64,000 nt of DNA from Clostridium culturomicium (GTDB lineage: Bacteria > Bacillota > Clostridia > Clostridiales > Clostridiaceae). The position numbers and the translations under genes were made by a program. Every line of letters starts with the position of its first letter. The stretch's first letter is position 1. Under the pieces are notes generated by a model. The model was not told the DNA's origin and made no database searches. It worked only from the letters and a program-made list of their open reading frames with translations. Below, piece after piece: positions 1 to 8,373 of the stretch. The stretch covers positions 545,445-609,444 of the forward strand of contig NZ_CCXK01000014.1 in NCBI RefSeq assembly GCF_000821305.1. Direction: 5' to 3'.

Positions 1-664
1 CTGTAACATTAACCTGTACATATTCCTGTGCCAAGCTTACACCTTTAATTTCTTTACCTTCTTCATTTACTAGCTTAACCTTCAGATTCTTAGTAATATT
101 TTGTGATGCATCTGTTAAATCTACTTCAACCTCACCTCTTGCTATTTGATCTATAATCCTCTTAGGACCTTCAACCCTCACTATATTAGGATTTACTGTA
201 GGTTCCCCATTATAGAACCCTTCTGATACTTTTCCAACAGTAGTAGCTGATATATCCACATTCTTCTCTACCAAACTATCCACATCAATCTTAATATTTA
301 ATGCATCAGCATTAGCAATTGTAACCCCCGTAGGTGATTCCTTTATTTGCACTGGTACTTTGTTTTCTCCAGGAGTTAATCCATAACCTTGCAAATCAAC
401 AGCTAATTTAAAATCTTTATTTTTATCTAGATCATTTACTACCGATGCAGGGGCCTTAACTGATAAGTTTATATAAAAATCCTGTTCAATAAGCACTAAC
501 CCTTTGTCAGCAAGAGTATCTGCATTTAAAACCTCTACAGGCACATACTTTAAAACGCTAGTTATGACAGGGTCTTCACTACTACGGACATACATCCATA
601 GAACTATTGCCGCAACTAGACAACAAATTCTAATTATTACATCTTGTCTTTTTTGCTTATCCAT
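1..664 (-). CDS. cdaR: CdaR (YbbR-domain regulator of diadenylate cyclase), 3' end outside window
   Basis: The minus-strand frame is open from an ATG at 664 to the window edge, giving 221 codons with no stop. An SD (AAGGAGAGGG) lies about 7 nt upstream. The protein has a short basic N-terminus, one membrane segment (about residues 9-24) and then an extracellular beta-rich region with repeated YbbR-like units. Its start overlaps the end of cdaA by 28 bp, so the two are translationally coupled. In Firmicutes CdaR binds and modulates the membrane diadenylate cyclase CdaA. The identification rests on this gene pairing plus the repeat character; glmM would be expected next, beyond the window. Confidence 0.87.
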   Translation of the reverse strand, partial: MDKQKRQDVIIRICCLVAAIVLWMYVRSSEDPVITSVLKYVPVEVLNADTLADKGLVLIEQDFYINLSVKAPASVVNDLDKNKDFKLAVDLQGYGLTPGENKVPVQIKESPTGVTIANADALNIKIDVDSLVEKNVDISATTVGKVSEGFYNGEPTVNPNIVRVEGPKRIIDQIARGEVEVDLTDASQNITKNLKVKLVNEEGKEIKGVSLAQEYVQVNVT

Positions 665-1482
665 AGTTTTACCCTCTCCTTGAATGAATCTTTATTACTT
701 TGTCTGTTCCTCATAATTTTTAAAAGCACATTTCTAAGCTTTTCTTTATCATAATTTCTAAGTAATCTTCCATTTAAAGCCATTGAAATAACTCCTGTTT
801 CCTCTGAAACAATAATGGTAATACAATCTGTTACTTCAGTAACTCCAATACCAGCTCTATGTCTTGTTCCAAGTTGTTTGTTTAATTTATCATCATTAGT
901 AAGTGGTAAAAAGCAGCCTGCCGCAACTATCTTATCATTTCTTATGATGGTAGCTCCATCATGAAGTGGTGTATTTACAACAAATATATTTTGAAGTAAT
1001 GCCGAAGACACATCTCCATTTATCTTTGTCCCTGTATTAATAATATCTCCAAGCCCTGTCATTTGTTCAATAACAATAAGGGCCCCAACTTTTTCCTCTG
1101 CTAAAGCTTCTACTGCAATGACAATTTCATTTACTACTCCAATCATAATTTCTTCATCTTCATAGATTATTTTATCAACAAAAGATGTTCTTCCTATATG
1201 CTCTAAAGCCTTTCTAATCTCAGGTTGAAAAATTATAATGATGGAAATAACGCTGATTGTAAGTGTATTTTCTAATATCCAATTTAGCATTGTTAAATTT
1301 AATAAATCACTTACTGGAATTAATAAAAATATTAAAATAATTCCCTTCAAAAGCTGTTCTGCTCTTGTTTCCTTTATTAAGGAATAGCCCTTATAAAATA
1401 TAAAATACACAACTAATATATCTATTACTGAAAAAATAGAAAATCCTTTAAAAATGTTAATCAATGAATTTAAGCTTTCCAC
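637..1482 (-). CDS. cdaA: Membrane diadenylate cyclase CdaA (c-di-AMP synthase)
   Basis: Makes cyclic di-AMP from two ATP; this messenger controls potassium and osmolyte balance and wall homeostasis. The 281 residues fit the family. Three hydrophobic segments occupy roughly residues 13-85, followed by the DisA_N cyclase domain. The catalytic DGA motif is at 175-177 (context TPLHDGATI) and the RHR motif at 207-209 (GTRHRAG), both intact. The gene leads a cdaA-cdaR pair with overlapping ends. An SD (AAGGTGGTGA) precedes the ATG. Nothing looks degraded, so I read it as functional. Confidence 0.96.
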   Translation of the reverse strand: MESLNSLINIFKGFSIFSVIDILVVYFIFYKGYSLIKETRAEQLLKGIILIFLLIPVSDLLNLTMLNWILENTLTISVISIIIIFQPEIRKALEHIGRTSFVDKIIYEDEEIMIGVVNEIVIAVEALAEEKVGALIVIEQMTGLGDIINTGTKINGDVSSALLQNIFVVNTPLHDGATIIRNDKIVAAGCFLPLTNDDKLNKQLGTRHRAGIGVTEVTDCITIIVSEETGVISMALNGRLLRNYDKEKLRNVLLKIMRNRQSNKDSFKERVKLWISKKDKM

Positions 1483-1666
1483 ATGGTCACCACCTTACGA
1501 TAATACTACTTCAATTATACACCAAACCTTGATTTTGGAGTATAAAAATTCCTGTGAAATAAAATATTTTCTTCTTAAATTTATTAGCATTCCATGAATA
1601 TTTTAGTATTTACCATAATATAAAGAATTATGATATATATTTAAAATACAAAGGGGGATGCTGTAG

Positions 1667-2677
1667 GTGAGAAGGATTAATTTAAAATTTGATAATAAGG
1701 TGGCTAAATGGTCGGCTATTGCTGTAGCAGTATTAGTTTTATTTTTTATAAGCTATAGTATTTTCAGCCTATTTTCACCAACTAAAGAACAAATGTATCT
1801 TAATGACTTAATGGATAATATTAAAGATATAAATAATGAATGTAAAGATTTTATTGATGACAGTAAGATAAATACTGAAAAAGCTTTAAAAACTCTTCCT
1901 AAAATGCGAGAAGGTTTATATAAAATAGCTCTAGATGCTGGAAGTAGTAAGTATGCTAACGAACCTAAATATACAAGTGCTTATTCTAATCTTTCAAAAG
2001 GTCTAAATGAAAATATATTACTTCTAGATCAACTTAGTGCAATGATCAGTAATCCTTATGGAAAAGATATTGAACTTGCTGGAGAAAATCTTAAAATCTA
2101 TAGAGATACCTCCGAAAATTACTATAATTTAATTGAATATAAAAATTCTACTTTTTCTTTAGGTAATTCTATGAAGGGAATGATAAATGAAACCTTAGAT
2201 TACTGTATTTCTTCAAATAACGCAAAAAAAATTGAGGAGATAAAAACAGCTGAGGCAGAAATGTTCATCTCTAAATTAAATGAACTAACAATTTCTATGG
2301 ATAAACTAATGATTAACTACTATGAAAAAGTTATGGACTGCAGAACTAACAAAATGACTTATCAGCTTCTTATAGCTAAACTAGATGATACCATCTCAAA
2401 AATGGATTCAGTAAAAAGTATACTAAGTCAAATGTCCATTCCAAATGAATTTTTACCTTTATATAATAATTTTTCTGAAGTTGTAAATCTGTACAGCAAA
2501 TATTTATTTGATGTTAAATATGCTATAGTTACTGAAAGTGTCCGTAGAGATAAAACAGATATAACAGAAGATTATATGGATTCTTTATATGACTCCAGCA
2601 GTAAAACTTACGAAGATGTTCAAAAGAAGTATAAAAATTTTACAAAGGAATATAATAAGATTAAAGGCAATAACTAA
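1667..2677 (+). CDS. Membrane-anchored protein of unknown function, helical extracytoplasmic domain
   Basis: I do not recognise the family. The 336-residue protein starts at a GTG preceded by AAAGGGGG. It has a short basic N-terminus, one hydrophobic segment at about residues 15-36, then a long lysine- and asparagine-rich domain that looks mainly helical and probably coiled coil. There is no lipobox, sortase motif or catalytic signature. A signal anchor with the bulk of the protein outside the cell is the simplest topology. It is one of only two plus-strand genes supported here, is followed 16 bp later by a tiny ORF, and then by a bidirectional terminator. Function cannot be inferred. Confidence 0.75.
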   Translation: MRRINLKFDNKVAKWSAIAVAVLVLFFISYSIFSLFSPTKEQMYLNDLMDNIKDINNECKDFIDDSKINTEKALKTLPKMREGLYKIALDAGSSKYANEPKYTSAYSNLSKGLNENILLLDQLSAMISNPYGKDIELAGENLKIYRDTSENYYNLIEYKNSTFSLGNSMKGMINETLDYCISSNNAKKIEEIKTAEAEMFISKLNELTISMDKLMINYYEKVMDCRTNKMTYQLLIAKLDDTISKMDSVKSILSQMSIPNEFLPLYNNFSEVVNLYSKYLFDVKYAIVTESVRRDKTDITEDYMDSLYDSSSKTYEDVQKKYKNFTKEYNKIKGNN

Positions 2678-2693
2678 ATAGGAGATGAATTGA

Positions 2694-2801
2694 ATGAAAA
2701 AATTCATGGTAATTCTTTTAGTTTTATGTAATCTTCTTGTTCTTCCGCCATACAATATAGATACATTAAATCGAATTAACCCAGTAAGAATTGAAGTATA
2801 A
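2694..2801 (+). CDS. Small 35-residue hydrophobic protein, unknown
   Basis: An ATG at 2694 opens 35 codons ending in TAA at 2801. A good SD (AGGAG) lies about 9 nt upstream, and the ORF begins 16 bp after the upstream plus-strand gene. The product has two lysines, then a hydrophobic stretch rich in V, I and L with one cysteine, then a polar tail. This looks like a signal peptide or a small membrane peptide. A strong hairpin terminator follows within 16 bp, so the ORF is the last unit of a two-gene transcript. Chance is possible at this length, but SD, spacing and terminator support it. Confidence 0.5.
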   Translation: MKKFMVILLVLCNLLVLPPYNIDTLNRINPVRIEV

Positions 2802-2816
2802 CAATATTCATATAAA

Positions 2817-2845
2817 AAAGAGAGACAGATTTTCTGTCTCTCTTT
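2817..2845. terminator. Bidirectional rho-independent terminator between convergent genes
   Basis: A 12-bp perfect stem (2817-2828 with 2834-2845) encloses a 5-nt loop. A-rich sequence precedes it and a short T-run follows it. It lies between the plus-strand small ORF and the minus-strand anti-sigma gene and could serve both. Confidence 0.85.
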
Positions 2846-2860
2846 GCATATTTAAAATAT

Positions 2861-3883
2861 TTACTTTATAACATCACCTAAGTTATAATCTTTAATCCTT
2901 CTCTCTTCATTAACAAACTCATTCATGATTTCATCTGTATATCTTTTTAATTCTATAACTAAATCACTTCCATCTCTATACACATGTTCATAACTAATTC
3001 GTGATGAATCCTCTACAGTAGCAATTAACATCTGTTGAGCATTGTTCACATTCATTACAACTATATCAACTCCATTAGCTAAAGTTCCATATGCAAATCC
3101 CTGCACAATTATAAGATGTGTATCATCATACCAGCTAATAGAAAGTGGTGACATTTGTTTCTCCCTATCTTTTAACTTTACTTCAAAGGTTACATTATTA
3201 GAATTATTTTTCACATAAATTATTCCGATACCCTCTTCTTGTGCATATTGACCTTTTCCAGCAATAGTTGCTTCATAAACTCCATCTTCAGTAGAAATAT
3301 ATTCTGTATTAGCTTCTATACTAGGGTTAGTCACAGCTGTCATTGTATATAAATCCACATAATTAACTTTTCCAGAGTCCTGAACGTTCCCCACCATAGG
3401 ATTACTTTCATCATTTTGTGAAGCTTCTGCTGGTGTTTCAGCACTATAGTTTTGCTCCTCATCTTGGTTTATCCGATTCCTAAGCTTTGGAGATGACTGT
3501 TCTGATCTCGCATTATCTTCCACTCCCTTAGCCTCTCCTATACCATTATTTATATAATTTAAGGCAATAGGACTAATAGCAATGCAGATAAATAATGCTG
3601 CAGCAATAGGTGCCATATATTTTATCTTTTTATGCTTTGATCCATTTGCATATTTATTTTTATCAATTGTATCCATTACCTTTGGCGTTATACTTTCAAA
3701 CTTGATATCATCTATAGAAAAAGCTGCCTTAAATGCCTCATATTCTACAATCTCTTCTTCATATGCCTCCCTACAGCTTTCACAAGTTAAAAGATGCACT
3801 CTTATTTCTTCATCCACCTCAGCAGGTAAATTCCCTTCGATGTATTCCGCTAACTTCTCTTTACACTGACTACATTTCATCAT
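2861..3883 (-). CDS. Zinc-finger anti-sigma factor, membrane-spanning
   Basis: Likely holds the ECF sigma factor encoded just upstream in an inactive state. The N-terminus carries the zinc-binding anti-sigma signature: C4-x2-C7, then H-x3-C-x2-C near residues 30-38 (HLLTCESC). One membrane helix follows at about residues 90-110. After it comes a low-complexity acidic and asparagine-rich linker and a C-terminal extracellular domain with beta-propeller-like character. The 13-bp gap to the sigma gene shows co-transcription. The signal sensed by the outer domain cannot be told. An SD (AGGAGGA) precedes two adjacent ATGs, so the start could be one codon later. Confidence 0.86.
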   Translation of the reverse strand: MMKCSQCKEKLAEYIEGNLPAEVDEEIRVHLLTCESCREAYEEEIVEYEAFKAAFSIDDIKFESITPKVMDTIDKNKYANGSKHKKIKYMAPIAAALFICIAISPIALNYINNGIGEAKGVEDNARSEQSSPKLRNRINQDEEQNYSAETPAEASQNDESNPMVGNVQDSGKVNYVDLYTMTAVTNPSIEANTEYISTEDGVYEATIAGKGQYAQEEGIGIIYVKNNSNNVTFEVKLKDREKQMSPLSISWYDDTHLIIVQGFAYGTLANGVDIVVMNVNNAQQMLIATVEDSSRISYEHVYRDGSDLVIELKRYTDEIMNEFVNEERRIKDYNLGDVIK

Positions 3884-3896
3884 TTATCCTCCTACC

Positions 3897-4451
3897 TTAT
3901 TTGTAAAAGACCTTGAACCCATCTCTTACCTTATAGTATCTTCTCTTTACTGTAGTTTCTGTAATATTTAAAATCTCTCCAATATCTTTAAACGTCATCT
4001 CTTCTGTATATCTTAAAGTTACAATCTGCTTATCTATTTCATCCAACGTCTTTAAGTACTTTTCAACTTTCTCCTTCGTCTCCACAAATTCTATAGATTC
4101 TTCAGGTCCCATTTCTGTTGATGACACATCATATGCTTCATCAATGTCGCTTTCAAAAACCTTTCTATACTTTCTTGTGTAATCTATAGTCTTATTCTTA
4201 GCTATCTGCAAAATCCAATTTAAAAAGCTATATTTGTTATCATACATATCCAGCTTATTATATACAGTTATGAAAACTTCCTGAGTTATATCCTCACTAG
4301 CTTCCTTTTGCTTAAGCATCCCATAAACGAATCTCAGTATATTAACTTGATATTTTTCTACTATAAGTTCAAAGCTATTCACATCGCCCTTAAGTACATT
4401 GTTAACAAGAATAATATCTTCAACAGGCACCGTTTTATCTGACCCCATCAT
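3897..4451 (-). CDS. ECF-family RNA polymerase sigma factor
   Basis: The 184-residue protein has only sigma regions 2 and 4, as expected for group 4 (ECF) factors. Region 2 includes the EDITQEVFITVY segment (about residues 57-68). Region 4 ends in a helix-turn-helix (about 150-175, MTFKDIGEILNITETTVKRR). It redirects RNA polymerase to a small stress or envelope regulon and is paired with the downstream zinc-finger anti-sigma gene. A repeated 14-bp element upstream is a candidate autoregulatory site. The regulon is not visible from the window. Two consecutive ATGs leave the start uncertain by one codon. Confidence 0.92.
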   Translation of the reverse strand: MMGSDKTVPVEDIILVNNVLKGDVNSFELIVEKYQVNILRFVYGMLKQKEASEDITQEVFITVYNKLDMYDNKYSFLNWILQIAKNKTIDYTRKYRKVFESDIDEAYDVSSTEMGPEESIEFVETKEKVEKYLKTLDEIDKQIVTLRYTEEMTFKDIGEILNITETTVKRRYYKVRDGFKVFYK

Positions 4452-4570
4452 CTTCGTTCCCTTCTATATAAATTAATACGATAAAAAATTGCTAAAGTTC
4501 ATGCGCTAATACCAAAATATCAGCGTTTTAGTTTTTTGTTATTATTTCAATATACTATAATTATACTACA

Positions 4571-4727
4571 ACATATAGTTACATTTATTAAAAATCAATT
4601 ACAATTTTTAGGGGATTAATCATTCCATAAAAACTTAGAACTACATTTTTCTACTCAGAATAGGGTAATCTATATTATTAACTGCAATTTCTCGGGAAAT
4701 ACTTCACATTTCCACATAAAGTTACAT
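4571..4727 (-). repeat. Two-copy 14-bp direct repeat upstream of the ECF sigma gene
   Basis: The plus-strand motif ACATA[T/A]AGTTACAT occurs at 4571-4584 and 4714-4727 with one mismatch. On the minus (sense) strand both read ATGTAACT followed by A/T and TATGT. The AAC core resembles ECF-type -35 elements, so these may be promoters read by the sigma factor itself. The rest of the 508-bp gap 4452-4959 is AT-rich with no supported gene. Confidence 0.4.
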
Positions 4728-4746
4728 AATTATATACTACATAAAA

Positions 4747-4775
4747 AAATGCAGATCTTACTCGAAGCTGCATTT
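4747..4775 (-). terminator. Probable terminator downstream of the M1-like peptidase gene
   Basis: An 8-bp stem (4747-4754 with 4768-4775) continues past a 2-nt bulge into a CTT/AAG pairing with a 5-nt loop. On the minus strand it is followed by a run of seven T. It lies about 185 bp past the stop of the metallopeptidase gene, an unusually long 3' region. Confidence 0.7.
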
Positions 4776-4959
4776 CTATTATAGCTAATATATTAATAAA
4801 ATCTAATCTGATACAAACAAAGCATACTATTTGATAATTTAAAAATTCTAATCATATAATAGAACTGTTTTTGATATCAATGAATTCTTATAGATTTACT
4901 ATTAGTATAGTTCTTAGAACTACTATCAAACAAATGATGTATCACCATAACTACTAGTG

Positions 4960-6144
4960 TCATATTAATAAGCTCAACATATTTGAAGCATTATTGGTCA
5001 AAAAATAATCATTATAAATATCATCAATATCTTCATCAAATAAAGCTTTAAACTTAGCAAAATTAATCTTTTCTCTTATATACTTATCTAGCATCTTACT
5101 CATGATTTTATCCATATTATTGGTTCCAATTTTATTTTCTATGGCATTTAATGCTAATGCACCAAATGTATAAGCTAAATCTCCACAATCGTAAATATGA
5201 TATTCTTGTATAGGATGTGGTTCATATCCATTATCTTTAATCATTTTTAAATACTGATTTTTATAATTAGTCATTATATCCTCTTGAGATTTAATGGCTA
5301 ATGCATTACACACTCTAGCAGTAAAATATTGCGTTATTGCTTCATCAAAAAATCTTGATTTTTGAACTGTAACATCACATAACGGATTCCAATTTGTATG
5401 AATTAATTCATGAATTAATTGTTCATATTCACTAACTCCATCAATAGTAATAAACATTGTATTTGATAAAACAAAACTTCCATATCCATGTGGAATAACA
5501 ATAACTTTAAAATCTTTTATTTTTTCGTTTTTAAATCTATTCATATATTCATTTGTACTTTTAATAATGCTATCTATCTTCATAATACTATTTTCTGCGA
5601 GATTCATATGGTATATTTCTCCAAAATAACCGCTATATCTCTTGAACTTTCCAACTGCGAAAGTAGGATTATAACCTTCATAAGTAAATTGATTAATTTT
5701 GTCTAAATTGGTACATAACATATATTTGCTATTCATTTTTATTATAATTTGAAATTTTTCGTTAGTAGTTGGATATAACATTTTAGCTAAGTACTCCTCA
5801 GACTCTGGAATCTCAAATGTAGGATAAAAGACAGTTTCTCCTCTTAATAAATAAAAATCATCTGTAGTCTTTTCTTTAACATATGGATATCTTCCAGTAG
5901 AGCCATCAATAATCCCTTCATATTCAATAATAACCTTATGCGATTCATCTAATAACTCAAATGAAATAATTTTATAATTATATCTTATTTCTATTACTTT
6001 ATAATTTACTATTTTATTATCACATAAAATAGTATTGATAATGAAACTTCTGTTAATCGCAAAGCAACTTTTATTTATATCTTCTACATCTATTTCATAT
6101 CTCCCTTTAATGACTGATGATAACTCCAATCTAAGTCTTTTCAT
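4960..6144 (-). CDS. M1-family-like gluzincin metallopeptidase, cytoplasmic
   Basis: A probable zinc peptidase. The motif HELIH at residues 245-249 is followed by a glutamate at 268, exactly the HExxH-x18-E spacing of M1 aminopeptidases. A tyrosine near 325 (context AYTFGALAL) matches the M1 catalytic tyrosine region. The usual GxMEN exopeptidase motif is not recognisable, so aminopeptidase activity is not assured. The 394-residue protein lacks a signal peptide or membrane segment. I chose the ATG at 6144 because an SD (GAGGTG) sits 9 nt upstream; a TTG at 6150 is too close. It stands alone between AT-rich gaps, and AT-rich codon use hints at acquisition or relaxed selection. The substrate is unknown. 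Confidence 0.72.
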   Translation of the reverse strand: MKRLRLELSSVIKGRYEIDVEDINKSCFAINRSFIINTILCDNKIVNYKVIEIRYNYKIISFELLDESHKVIIEYEGIIDGSTGRYPYVKEKTTDDFYLLRGETVFYPTFEIPESEEYLAKMLYPTTNEKFQIIIKMNSKYMLCTNLDKINQFTYEGYNPTFAVGKFKRYSGYFGEIYHMNLAENSIMKIDSIIKSTNEYMNRFKNEKIKDFKVIVIPHGYGSFVLSNTMFITIDGVSEYEQLIHELIHTNWNPLCDVTVQKSRFFDEAITQYFTARVCNALAIKSQEDIMTNYKNQYLKMIKDNGYEPHPIQEYHIYDCGDLAYTFGALALNAIENKIGTNNMDKIMSKMLDKYIREKINFAKFKALFDEDIDDIYNDYFLTNNASNMLSLLI

Positions 6145-6150
6145 TGTCAA

Positions 6151-6823
6151 TCACACCTCGTTCTACTCATTTACATCACTAAATCACTAACTGTATCTAC
6201 AATACAATATCATCTTTTTTAGTTAATGTTTATTTAATAATCGCTTATAATTAAGTTCATATATCACGTTGTTGTCGGGAATATTATTATGTATATATCT
6301 ATTTTTATATATTCTATAATTATATTTATTTCAACTCCATAGATGGTTATTGTAACTATCACCTTTATGCAAAAGGCTATTAATGTTATAAAAAATGTAT
6401 TTATTATATTTTTTATGAAACGCTTTGATACCTTTTGCTCTTTCAATTCTTCAAAACTTCACAAATTCTATCTCTTTGCTCATCTTTACCTACAAAAATA
6501 AATTTTAAAATTAATTCACTAAACTCCCCTCTTACTTATTATTTCACAAATCCCATATTAAGTAAACAAATTGAGATAGTTGCTTTAACGTTAACTAAAG
6601 TTGTAAAATCATGGCATAATCGTTTAGTTATTCAGCAAGACGAAATTCGCTGACATCTGAAGTATATTATAAAATTAATTAAATAATATTAAACAAATTC
6701 ATCATACAAAAAGAGAGTAGGTAAATTTGTGTTTACACAAATCTATCTACTCTCCCTGAAAAGTGAGCATATATCATTTATTAAGTCCACTATTTGATGA
6801 TGTTCTCAAATTCTCAACTTATT
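6151..6823. other. AT-rich intergenic stretch without a supported gene
   Basis: About 670 bp. Short open frames at 6264-6446 (minus) and 6435-6653 (plus) lack an SD and look like products of AT-rich sequence. The only clear element is the citF-operon terminator at 6713-6754. The upstream part must hold the promoter of the metallopeptidase gene, but I cannot place it with confidence. Confidence 0.6.
6713..6754 (-). terminator. Terminator of the glutamate/citramalate operon
   Basis: A long hairpin has an outer 8-bp stem (GAGAGTAG at 6713-6720 with CTACTCTC at 6747-6754), further pairing through one mismatch, and an inner 8-bp stem (6725-6732 with 6735-6742). A T-run follows on the minus strand. 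It lies 70 bp after citF and closes the ten-gene unit. Confidence 0.92.
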
Positions 6824-8362
6824 TTATAAAGCTTTTTTTATTACATCTATAACAGTTCCATCTCTATACTCAACAACACCGACGATTTCATCTGTCACCT
6901 CTATTGACTTTGGTGCTCCTGTAAGACTCTCTGCAAGTTCCTTAAGTTCTTCTATTGTAAACACCTTTAGGTTTGTTTCTTTTAATTTTTCAATTAAATC
7001 TGTTCTTCTAGGGTTAACAGCAATTCCTCTTTCTGTAACAATGACATCTATTGTTTCCCCTGGAGTTGTAACAGTTGTCAAGCTATCCTTTATAATTGGA
7101 AGTCTTGCTTTTGTAAGCTTTGTTACTATTATAGTCAGTTTTGCGCCTGCTGCTGTATCTGCATGACCACCTGAGCCACCCATAATAGTACCATCAGAGC
7201 TTGTAGTAACATTTACATTAAAATTAGTATCTATTTCTGTTGCTCCAAGTATTACTACATCAAGCTTATTAACTACAGCTCCCCTATTGTGAGGATTTCC
7301 ATACATAGATGCTGACATAGTCATATGTCTTTGATTTACTCTGCAAGATTCTACTGCCTTTAAGTCAAAACATTGAACATCTAATAAGCTTTGGAATAAT
7401 CCTTCCTCAAACATATCTACAATATATCCTGTTATTCCCCCCGAAGCAAATGACCCCTTAATTTCATGATGTTTCATATACTCTCTAAGCTCGGCTGCAA
7501 CTGCTAAAGATATTCCTCCAGCTCCTGTTTGGAAAGACATCCCCTCTTTAACTAATCCAGATGATATCATAACATCAAGGGCAGTTTTAGCAATTTTAAG
7601 TCCTATTGGGTCTTTAGTAATCTGTGTTGTACCTGATACTATTCCTGCTGGATTTCCAATGGATTCTACCTTAACAACATAATCTACATAGCTTTGACTA
7701 ATTTCTATTGGAGAATTAGGATATGGAACTACATTGTCTGTAATAGCCACCACCCTATCAGCATATTGTGCATCAGAAACAGCATATCCTAATGCTCCAC
7801 AGGCTGATTTACCATATAACCCATTTATATTACCATAGTCATCACTGCATGGTGCTGCAATAAATGCTACATCTATATGCAAATCGCCACTTTCTATAGC
7901 TCTAGACCTTCCACCATGGGTGTGCATTATTGCAGGATACTTTAATTTCCCCATGGAAACAGCTTCTGCTACAGGACCTGACATATAGTTTGCATATATT
8001 TTAGTTACTGTTCCATCCTCGATATATTCTACTAATGGTCTATGAATTGGGAATATAGAGCTAGCAGCTATGGCTAAATTTTTTATTCCTCTTCTAGCAA
8101 CAGCCTCCATAACCATATTTAAAATATAATCCCCATTTCTTAAATGATGGTGGAAAGATATACACATTCCATCAGAAATATTCACAGCATCAAGAGCTTC
8201 CTCTATAGAATTAAGCAGCTTACTTTGTCCTGGTATCCCTGGCCTAACCTTTGAAGTAGCTGTTGTTACTTCGCCCATGTTTTCAAAAGCACCTTCAAAA
8301 GCTTTAACCTCTCCATACCCTTCAATATAATCTGGTAAGCTTCTTCCTAATATATTTTTCAT
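6824..8362 (-). CDS. citF: Citrate/citramalate lyase alpha subunit (acyl-ACP transferase)
   Basis: CitF-family transferase of 512 residues, the usual length. The alpha subunit moves the acetyl group on the acyl-carrier subunit to the incoming acid, forming citramalyl-ACP (or citryl-ACP) and releasing acetate. In this pathway context the substrate should be (S)-citramalate rather than citrate, because mesaconate hydration lies directly upstream. The family features visible are the glycine-rich CoA-transferase-like segments (for example TGAGGISLAVAAELREY and GGSGGHADTAAGAKL). It is the last gene of the unit, 11 bp after citE, with SD GGGGGTG. Citrate lyase is the alternative, but context argues strongly for citramalate lyase. 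Confidence 0.93.
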   Translation of the reverse strand: MKNILGRSLPDYIEGYGEVKAFEGAFENMGEVTTATSKVRPGIPGQSKLLNSIEEALDAVNISDGMCISFHHHLRNGDYILNMVMEAVARRGIKNLAIAASSIFPIHRPLVEYIEDGTVTKIYANYMSGPVAEAVSMGKLKYPAIMHTHGGRSRAIESGDLHIDVAFIAAPCSDDYGNINGLYGKSACGALGYAVSDAQYADRVVAITDNVVPYPNSPIEISQSYVDYVVKVESIGNPAGIVSGTTQITKDPIGLKIAKTALDVMISSGLVKEGMSFQTGAGGISLAVAAELREYMKHHEIKGSFASGGITGYIVDMFEEGLFQSLLDVQCFDLKAVESCRVNQRHMTMSASMYGNPHNRGAVVNKLDVVILGATEIDTNFNVNVTTSSDGTIMGGSGGHADTAAGAKLTIIVTKLTKARLPIIKDSLTTVTTPGETIDVIVTERGIAVNPRRTDLIEKLKETNLKVFTIEELKELAESLTGAPKSIEVTDEIVGVVEYRDGTVIDVIKKAL

Positions 8363-8373
8363 GACAACACCCC

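Noticed and set aside
3582..3869. Plus-strand frame of 95 codons opposite the anti-sigma gene
   Set aside because: It lies fully inside a well-supported minus-strand gene and has no SD or family similarity.
4908..4922. TAGTTCT/AGAACTA palindrome downstream of the M1-like gene
   Set aside because: A single-base loop cannot fold as RNA, and there is no neighbouring regulatory context; chance is likely in AT-rich DNA.
6264..6446. Minus-strand 60-codon frame rich in isoleucine
   Set aside because: Composition is that expected for AT-rich noncoding DNA, with no SD and no upstream promoter.
6435..6653. Plus-strand 72-codon frame whose end (around LTKVVKSWHNRL) vaguely recalls a transposase fragment
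   Set aside because: No SD, low-complexity AT-rich DNA, no inverted repeats or second transposase segment on either strand; the similarity is too short to count.
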